A stretch of 64,000 bases of DNA from G965205255 sp965205255. GTDB taxonomy: Bacteria > Pseudomonadota > Gammaproteobacteria > Pseudomonadales > Endozoicomonadaceae. Each line of letters starts with the position of its first letter. Within the stretch, counting starts at the first letter, position 1. Positions 58,061 to 64,000 of this stretch are shown one piece after another. The stretch is taken from contig OZ242051.1 of the NCBI GenBank assembly GCA_965205255.1, positions 2,170,001 through 2,234,000 of the forward strand, given 5' to 3'. The notes under the pieces are model-generated. The model did no database searches and was not told the DNA's origin. It saw only the letters and a program-made list of their open reading frames with translations. Both the position numbers and the translations under genes were made by a program.

Positions 58061-60577
58061 ATGAGAATTTTCGGAAAATTTTTAGCTATTTGTTTATTCA
58101 TAATCACCGTTCATAATTACGCAAATACCATTGGTTTTATAGATGACTGGAATTTGCCTGATAATTTAACATCAGGTAGTTTGCAGGGTTTGGTTATGTT
58201 CGTTCAGGACACAACTAAAATTCCTGGGTATAACCTTCATGAACATCCCATTACTCCATTACGTGATACATTGTTTGCTTTTATTCCCAAAAATAAATCT
58301 GGCGGGGATTATAAAATTACTATTTTTGATGCAAATCATCATATAAGGAATCAGTTTGCTTTATTGCCTCCCAGTCTTATTCCTCCTTCCGACGAACCAC
58401 AGCTTAGCGGAAAACCACGGGTTGAATTTTCAACGAAAGCTTATACAGCAGTAATACCAGCGAAAGCTTTTACCTTTCCTTTAAAAGGGTTAAGTATTGA
58501 AATTACTGATAAGAAAAGTGGTTCAACTGGGACTGTTGGAGCAAGCACTCTTATATTTGGTGTCCCTGCCCATGCTATTATGCATAATATTAGAATTGGT
58601 GAGCTCACTCAGCCTCCTGATAGAACAGCACAGGAGCTAGATTTTGAGTTAACTGCCAATTATCTTCAAACCATTCCTGCGTCAAAGCTGACTGTGGATA
58701 ATTATTCTCCACTGAAATTAAATGAAATTGTTGATGTGGAGGGGCATCGATATACAGGTAAGCTTCCTGGTAAAGGTGACGTATATGGAGGTAAAGCAGA
58801 ATATTTTGCAAGACGGGTAATTGCTCCTGCCATTTTAATTGCAAATAATGGATATTTATTAGCGCATGAAGTTAAAAACTGGACGCCATCTCTGACCAGG
58901 GTAAATATGTTGATTAAAGGTAAGTATGAAAATGGTATTGTCCGGCATGGCCTTCATTGTATAGGTGCTATGACTTTTTTGACTTCAACTGACCTCAACG
59001 AATACTCACATGAGCTAGGCCACACTTTTGGTTTGGCCGATTATGAAGGTGGTCAGCTTGGTGGTCATAAACATACAGATGGCTGGGCTTTTGATGCCTA
59101 TAACAATATGTTTTTATCTGTCTTAGAGTGGGGTGCCAGCCCTGCTGATGTGCTGGGTGAAAAACCATTTCAAAATATCTTCTCATACGGCAAAGATGCA
59201 ATGTCAGGGGGTGGTAATAATTATTCTGACATCTCTCGTTACACCTTGTATACGCCTAATTCTTTAAAAATAATTGCGAAAACATTTCAAAATAGTACGT
59301 TTTTTCAACAAAATAAACAAGGTAAATACAGGCTTTATGGTTTTGACCCAGTAAATGAAAAGATGACTGACAAATCTTCCGATGATTCCAGGTTGCCCGT
59401 CAGTGGAGCAGTACCAGTAGTCACGATTGCCGGTTATTATGATCCGAGTAAAAAAATATTTCCTAACGGAGCCTATATATTACCTGCTATGTTCAGTAGT
59501 TACGGATATGTATTTTCTTACAACACACCCAAGTCAAACGACTGTAGCTTAATTATAAAAATGAAATATGGTAATGTTCAAAAGATAGCTTTACCAAATA
59601 CCAATTTTTCTCGGGATGAGGGAAATCTGTTTGCTGTAAATGTACCGACAATAAACAAACCAGATACAGTTTCTGTTTTTTGCCCTAGTTCTTCTAAACC
59701 ACTTTTTATCAGAGATATAACATACCCTTCAACTAATCCTTTTGCAATAAGTGTCGGTGGAAACAAAGGTTATACTGATGTTGTCAAGCATGCTTTTGGC
59801 TTTACCTTTCATATACAAAGGGAAATTTTTGAACCCAATATAGTCATCAGCTTTAATCGCTTACCCGCTCAGTATTTAACACAAAGAAATATCGAGGCCA
59901 CCGACCCCTCAGGTAATAATCTATCCCTCACCATTCAGCCAACAACAAGCGCCCTAACTTATCGTGCACTGCTTCCATTTAATGCAATTTCAGGTGTGTA
60001 CAAAGTTCATCTTCATAACTTTACTGATAAGTATGGTAATGCTATAGATAATAAATCAGAACGAGTTATATATACTGCAATTCCACAAGTCATAATAAAG
60101 AGAAACAAAAAAAATAGTCGCTTTAAAGTTGATCTATCAAAATTGGCACACTACATAAACAACCGGCAAATAGGTCAAAGACTGGCTTATATTATAAATC
60201 GGGATTTTAGCCAAATGCTTTCAGGGCCTGATACTTATAGCTGGGACTCTACAAAAAAAACATCTAAAACAACAACCTTGATTAAAGTACTTGATTTACA
60301 AAATAACTCAATTGGTTTTCGCATATGGAATGGAAAACACGTAATGAATTCATTTGCTAACTGGGGTATTAAAAGAAGTAAGATGTACTTACAAATAGCT
60401 AACGTCAAAGCATTACCTAGGGGGGTCATTAAAGGGCGACTGCATTTTATTGCAAGGTGGTGGAATAAGAAAGTCAATTATCCATTTGCAGTGAACTATG
60501 TAATTTATAATGATAAACTTCCGCAAAATACAGCAATCTCAGCAAGAGGACAAAAAGGCCTGAATATTAAAGGTTGA
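58061..60577 (+). CDS. StcE-like M66 family secreted metalloprotease
   Basis: 838 residues with signal peptide (ILFI-type core LAICLFIITV, cleavage near residue 21). Segments in order resemble StcE/dictomallein: N-terminal beta domain with LQGLVMFVQDT and RDTLFAFIPK; zinc site HELGHTFGLAD (317-327); GGQLGGHKHTDGWAFDAYNN; DAMSGGG; RYTLYTPNSLKII; VVTIAGYYDPS, then C-terminal beta domains. The third zinc ligand, His in StcE, is Asp327 here; HExxHxxGxxD sites do occur in other metzincin-like proteases. Family members cleave mucin-type glycoproteins, which suggests host-mucus degradation. Probably secreted, perhaps by a type II system. Preceded by repeats that may be an operator. Confidence 0.85.
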   Translation: MRIFGKFLAICLFIITVHNYANTIGFIDDWNLPDNLTSGSLQGLVMFVQDTTKIPGYNLHEHPITPLRDTLFAFIPKNKSGGDYKITIFDANHHIRNQFALLPPSLIPPSDEPQLSGKPRVEFSTKAYTAVIPAKAFTFPLKGLSIEITDKKSGSTGTVGASTLIFGVPAHAIMHNIRIGELTQPPDRTAQELDFELTANYLQTIPASKLTVDNYSPLKLNEIVDVEGHRYTGKLPGKGDVYGGKAEYFARRVIAPAILIANNGYLLAHEVKNWTPSLTRVNMLIKGKYENGIVRHGLHCIGAMTFLTSTDLNEYSHELGHTFGLADYEGGQLGGHKHTDGWAFDAYNNMFLSVLEWGASPADVLGEKPFQNIFSYGKDAMSGGGNNYSDISRYTLYTPNSLKIIAKTFQNSTFFQQNKQGKYRLYGFDPVNEKMTDKSSDDSRLPVSGAVPVVTIAGYYDPSKKIFPNGAYILPAMFSSYGYVFSYNTPKSNDCSLIIKMKYGNVQKIALPNTNFSRDEGNLFAVNVPTINKPDTVSVFCPSSSKPLFIRDITYPSTNPFAISVGGNKGYTDVVKHAFGFTFHIQREIFEPNIVISFNRLPAQYLTQRNIEATDPSGNNLSLTIQPTTSALTYRALLPFNAISGVYKVHLHNFTDKYGNAIDNKSERVIYTAIPQVIIKRNKKNSRFKVDLSKLAHYINNRQIGQRLAYIINRDFSQMLSGPDTYSWDSTKKTSKTTTLIKVLDLQNNSIGFRIWNGKHVMNSFANWGIKRSKMYLQIANVKALPRGVIKGRLHFIARWWNKKVNYPFAVNYVIYNDKLPQNTAISARGQKGLNIKG

Positions 60578-60680
60578 GACAGGTGTCGTTTTTTTATCCA
60601 GTCTACTGTGAAAAGGTCCGAATTATTGCAACCTGCAGGTGTGCCCTGCAGGGTTTGAGTACTTCGGTGTAAATTATATA

Positions 60681-60742
60681 TACAAAAACCTGTTTCTAAT
60701 ACCAACGCATGCTCAAACAGTAATTAGCAACAGACTTTGGTA
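60681..60742. repeat. short MITE-like element
   Basis: Only the two inverted ends remain: TACAAAAACCTGTTTCTAAT and, reversed, ATTAGCAACAGACTTTGGTA, about 60 bp in all, an internally deleted copy of the 42157 element. It ends at the 3' end of uxuA. A nearby CCTGCAGG/CCTGCAGG hairpin (about 60634-60655) may end the protease transcript. Confidence 0.55.
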
Positions 60743-61813
60743 TTATTTCCCGCAAGAACTTTCCAGCTTATCCCAAATTCCCAAAATATACATAATTCCT
60801 AAAGCTCTATCATACAGTCCGTATCCAGGGCGACACTTTTCATTCCAAATATGCCGTCCATGATCAGGTCTGACATAACCGTTATAATTATTTTCATAAA
60901 GTGCAGTAACAACATCGACAATATCAATGTCGCCATCACAGGTGCGGTGAGAAGCTTCAATAAAGTCACCGTTGCTGAAATGTTTAACATTTCGTATATG
61001 CATAAAGGCAATCCGTTTGGCATATTTTCGTACCAGTGATGGAATGTTATTTTTGATGCTCGCACCAAGAGAGCCTGCGCAAAGTGTCAGGCAGTTTGAA
61101 GCACTATCATTTAGTGACAAAAATCGTTGCAGGTTCTCTTCATTGGTAATAATACGGGGCAAACCAAAAATAGACCAAGGTGGATCATCCGGATGAATAG
61201 CCATTTTTATACCAAATTCTTCAGCGACAGGGATAATTTCGTCTAAAAAACAGGTAAGATTTTGCCATAGATCTTCAGTGGTTATATGCTCATAATCGTT
61301 GAGCAAGGATTGAATGTGGCTGAGTCGTTCCGGTTCCCAGCCAGGCATGGTTAACCCAGAACTGTCTTTCGTGATTTGTTCGATTAAATCGGTGGGCTTT
61401 ATATTTTCAACCTTAGCTTTTTCATAAAAGAGTGATGTTGATCCATCTGTATTTTCTTTAAATAATTCTGTACGGGTCCAATCAAACACTGGCATAAAGT
61501 TATAACAAATAACCTTTACACCATGTTTTGCCAAGCGACAAATGGTTGTTTTGTAGTTATCTATATATTTACTGCATGAGGGTTTACCGAGTTTGATATC
61601 TTCGTGCACATTGACGCTTTCAACCACATCTGAATTGAAGCCGGCTTCTGCTATCTCATTAACAGCTTGCCTGATTCTTTCTTCTGGCCATATATCTCCG
61701 GCAGGAACATCATGAAGAGCCCAGACAATACCATCAGTGCCGGGAATTTGCCGAATATCTTTCAGTTGAATTGTATCATTGCCAGAACCATACCAGCGGA
61801 AAGTCATATTCAT
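60743..61813 (-). CDS. uxuA: mannonate dehydratase UxuA
   Basis: Converts D-mannonate to 2-keto-3-deoxygluconate in glucuronate breakdown. 356 residues, the shorter form (E. coli 394). TIM-barrel metal site: MAIHPDDPPW, TLCAGSLGA (Cys), FMHIRNVKHF (His), and YVRPDHGRHIW. FRWYGSGNDTIQL and VWALHDVPAGDIW match the family N-terminus. No uxaC, uxuB, kdgK or transporter lies nearby, so its pathway partners must be elsewhere or lost. Start ATG 61813; a second Met follows two codons later. Confidence 0.95.
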   Translation of the reverse strand: MNMTFRWYGSGNDTIQLKDIRQIPGTDGIVWALHDVPAGDIWPEERIRQAVNEIAEAGFNSDVVESVNVHEDIKLGKPSCSKYIDNYKTTICRLAKHGVKVICYNFMPVFDWTRTELFKENTDGSTSLFYEKAKVENIKPTDLIEQITKDSSGLTMPGWEPERLSHIQSLLNDYEHITTEDLWQNLTCFLDEIIPVAEEFGIKMAIHPDDPPWSIFGLPRIITNEENLQRFLSLNDSASNCLTLCAGSLGASIKNNIPSLVRKYAKRIAFMHIRNVKHFSNGDFIEASHRTCDGDIDIVDVVTALYENNYNGYVRPDHGRHIWNEKCRPGYGLYDRALGIMYILGIWDKLESSCGK

Positions 61814-62094
61814 CGTTAGTAACCAATAATGATAAGTTGTATGATAGCCATGTTTATCATAAGAATCCTGATTGTTTTAAGTATATAGGGCAATACAGGC
61901 ACACAATTAATGCTACTTTATAATCACTTTTTCTTTTTAATCATTTTTATGAAAGTGTGACAGGTTTTGCTCCTTATGTCTTTGATGAGGATTTTTAAAG
62001 AAAAAATTATTTATACACCTTTGCAAAGAGTATTGTAGCGAATATTGTATGAAAAACGCATAATATTATTAATTTTCAGGATGGAGACTATGAT

Positions 62095-63405
62095 ATGCAA
62101 AATTGGGTTTCTCTTTTTAAAGAGCATGTTCAAACATTACAGCATGTTTATGAAGAGCTGATTTCTGAGCAAAAAGTCGATGGCATACTGATCCATGCAG
62201 GCTCAACAATTACTCGGTATTTAGATGATCAGGATTATGAGTTTTGGACAGATATGCGCTTTCGTCAATGGATTCCCGAACGGGTTATGAACGGTTCTTT
62301 ACTATTGATTCGACCTGAACAAAAACCTTTATTATTCTGGCATCACCCTATTGATTTTTGGCATGCAGTGGTAGAACCACCCTCTGGATTCTGGACAGAG
62401 TGTTTTGATATTAAAATTGTTAAAAGTCCTGATGAAATTTCATCGCTTCTGCCTAAAGAAGAAATGATTGGGCTAGGTCAGGATGAAAGAGTACTTAAAG
62501 AGTTGGGTGCTATTTGTTGCAATCCTGCGAGAGTTTGCCATAGGCTTGACTGGCAACGTTCAATTAAAACCGATTATGAAATAGCCTGCATTCAGGAAGC
62601 TAATCACACGGCAGTGAAAGGCCATATGGCGGCTAAAAAAGCTTTTTTAAATGGTGATTCAGAGCTTGATATTCACTTAAAGTATTTAAGTGCAGTACGG
62701 GAAAAAGAAGCATTGATGCCTTATGCAAACATTGTGGCACTCAATGAAAACACCTCGGTTCTACATTATCACAACTATCAGACAACTGTTGATAACGCAC
62801 GGTCATTTCTTATTGATGCAGGCGCATCGCATTATAATTATGCTGCAGATATTACCCGTACTTATGTTAAAAATTCTTGTCTCTTTGGCGAATTGATTGA
62901 CCGTATAGATGATGAAGTGCAGTACATTATAAGGCGTATTAAGCCTGGTGTGAGCTATCCGGATTTACATAATTATATGCATCAACGAATGTCTGAGGTA
63001 CTTGTGGATTTTTCGATAGTTAATCTATCAGCTACTGAAACTTATGAAAAGGGTTATACACGTATTTTCTTTCCTCATGGACTAGGGCATTTTCTTGGTT
63101 TAGCAGTCCATGATTCGGCCGGAAAGCAAGCGGGTATGGAAGGCGGTCAGCTCTCCCCGGATGAAAGGTATCCGGCATTAAGATGCTTGCGTACATTAGA
63201 GCAAGGCATGGTGGTAACTATTGAACCTGGGCTTTATTTTATCCCATCGTTGCTGGAGTCTGTTAAAAGTAATCCTGATTTTAACTGGAAGCTAATCAAT
63301 GAGCTAAAAAGCTTTGGTGGCATTCGTATAGAAGACAATATTCTTGTAAAAAAAGAAGGTGCATTTAACTTTACCCGCACAGCATTTAAAAAAGTGAATA
63401 ACTGA
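62095..63405 (+). CDS. pepQ: Xaa-Pro dipeptidase PepQ
   Basis: Cytoplasmic metallopeptidase (M24) splitting dipeptides with C-terminal proline. 436 residues (E. coli 443). The dinuclear metal ligands are present: Asp241 (IDAGASH), Asp252 (YAADITRTY), His332 (PHGLGHFLGLAVHD), Glu377 (TIEPGLYF) and Glu413 (IRIEDNILV). ATG 62095 has AGGATGGAG about eight bases upstream. In many gammaproteobacteria pepQ is near fadBA; here it is alone. The 281 bases between uxuA and pepQ show only AT-rich DNA serving both divergent promoters. Confidence 0.95.
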   Translation: MQNWVSLFKEHVQTLQHVYEELISEQKVDGILIHAGSTITRYLDDQDYEFWTDMRFRQWIPERVMNGSLLLIRPEQKPLLFWHHPIDFWHAVVEPPSGFWTECFDIKIVKSPDEISSLLPKEEMIGLGQDERVLKELGAICCNPARVCHRLDWQRSIKTDYEIACIQEANHTAVKGHMAAKKAFLNGDSELDIHLKYLSAVREKEALMPYANIVALNENTSVLHYHNYQTTVDNARSFLIDAGASHYNYAADITRTYVKNSCLFGELIDRIDDEVQYIIRRIKPGVSYPDLHNYMHQRMSEVLVDFSIVNLSATETYEKGYTRIFFPHGLGHFLGLAVHDSAGKQAGMEGGQLSPDERYPALRCLRTLEQGMVVTIEPGLYFIPSLLESVKSNPDFNWKLINELKSFGGIRIEDNILVKKEGAFNFTRTAFKKVNN

Positions 63406-63427
63406 TTAAAACATATTGACCATTTAC

Positions 63428-63480
63428 AACTAGTGTTCAACTACTATTAAAAGCATGCTTTTGTGGCTTGTTGTTAAAGC
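63428..63480. repeat. MITE-like fragment
   Basis: ACTACTATTAAAAGCATGCTTTTGTGGCTTGTTGTTAAAG resembles, inverted, the internal arms and right end of the 15448 and 42157 elements. Confidence 0.4.
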
Positions 63481-63499
63481 AATACTTCGGACAGTTTTT

Positions 63500-63625
63500 G
63501 ACTGATTGTTTTCCATGAGTATTATCTGTTAATTCAATAATATGAATAGAAGATAACCCATGGAAGACACAGCAAATAAAATTCTAGAGGCAATGTCCAG
63601 CGAAAAAAAATCACTTAGGGAGTAA
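63500..63625 (+). repeat. second copy of the palindrome plus short-frame repeat
   Basis: Homologous, inverted, to 43925-44036. The palindrome CCATGAGTATTATCTGTT...AGAAGATAACCCATGG is followed by a 21-codon frame from ATG 63560 (MEDTANKILEAMSSEKKSLRE). It runs into the 3' end of the partial gene at 63615. Confidence 0.5.
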
Positions 63626-64000
63626 TATTGCTAAATTGCTTCCTTAACCCAGTATTAAAATAGTCATCCCAATTTTGTGTAGCGTCCAAAAATCCCATGT
63701 ACCATTTATGGTAACCTATAGCCGCCATTTGTTGTTCCGGATTGGAAATATGTCCAGGATGTAATGATAGTTCATCAGAGTTGCTGAACACTTCCCCTAT
63801 CTCATCATCTAGAGTCTCAAATGTTGTATTTCTTTCAAGTATTCCAAGATTTCTAGTTGCAAGTGCAGAGACATTTTCTTTCCATGCTGCAAAACCTTCT
63901 GGCTGCTGCCATATTGCTGCTGCAGATCCTTGATCATCTATGATTCTGGAAATATTTGGCTCACCTAACTGCTCCGGATAAGCTTTAAGCATCTCATTAG
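63615..64000 (-). CDS. hypothetical protein, N-terminus beyond window
   Basis: A - strand frame open to the window end; the first Met seen is at 63992 (125 residues to the TAA at 63615), but the frame continues upstream, so the true start is probably outside. Soluble, acidic, Gln/Asn/Trp-containing (PEQQMAAIGYHKWYMGFLD, IWQQPEGFAAWKEN). Family not recognised. Confidence 0.5.
   Translation of the reverse strand, partial: NEMLKAYPEQLGEPNISRIIDDQGSAAAIWQQPEGFAAWKENVSALATRNLGILERNTTFETLDDEIGEVFSNSDELSLHPGHISNPEQQMAAIGYHKWYMGFLDATQNWDDYFNTGLRKQFSNITP

Overview
The window looks like part of the chromosome of an AT-rich gammaproteobacterium. The evidence is the gene order rlmE-ftsH-folP-glmM-tpiA-secG-tRNA-Leu, the murJ-ribF pair, and gammaproteobacterial types of pdxJ, epd, gpmI, priA, hemH, ileS and yaiL/DUF2058. 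A StcE-like (M66) secreted protease, giant YD-repeat/Rhs proteins, many decayed insertion sequences and several broken genes suggest a host-associated lineage whose genome is being eroded and rearranged. An Oceanospirillales/Endozoicomonadaceae-like or other intracellular gammaproteobacterium is plausible, but the genus cannot be fixed from the sequence alone.

Layout. 1-7962: housekeeping block on the + strand (pdxJ, rlmE, ftsH, folP, glmM, tpiA, secG, tRNA-Leu-GAG). 7963-33121: accessory island made of three 7.7-7.9 kb modules. Each module carries an IS630-like remnant or part of one, a conserved leader of about 600 bp, and a Rhs gene of about 1930-1960 codons. The island also holds an intact IS982-family element, IS982 remnants, and an intact IS3-family (IS407-like) element nested in one remnant. 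rimP-nusA-infB, usual after this tRNA, is absent. 33122-35283: a small secreted-protein gene and a pseudogene with an in-frame stop. 35284-36858: gpmI. 37034-41154: IS debris, a second intact IS982 copy, a small possibly SutA-like gene and a PhoU-like (DUF47) gene bounded by IS5-type remnants. 41155-46988: Hpt protein, hypothetical gene, Bax-like glucosaminidase, priA, DUF2058. 47077-56867: mostly - strand hemH, ribF, murJ, a REC-PAS-histidine kinase and ileS, with epd on the + strand between murJ and the kinase. 57140-63405: hypothetical gene, M66 protease, uxuA (- strand), pepQ. A partial - strand hypothetical gene ends the window.

Most notable is the Rhs triplet. The three proteins are collinear without a length change over exactly 1636 residues, then carry different C-terminal tails of 291, 307 and 322 residues. 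They begin with Sec signal peptides rather than PAAR domains, and no immunity-gene candidate lies between them. Each tail has two hydrophobic segments, a linker, and a tip of about 125-130 residues whose motif order (Gly-rich loop, V-F-K, D-x4-N, I-D-P-D) suggests a minimal protein-kinase fold. One copy lacks the second Asp and the glycine-rich loop. Upstream of the starts lies a (TTTA)n tract with 5 copies (Rhs1), 10 (Rhs3) or none (Rhs2). Two intact IS982 copies in opposite orientation bracket Rhs2, Rhs3 and gpmI. pdxJ and epd belong to the same DXP-dependent pyridoxal phosphate pathway.
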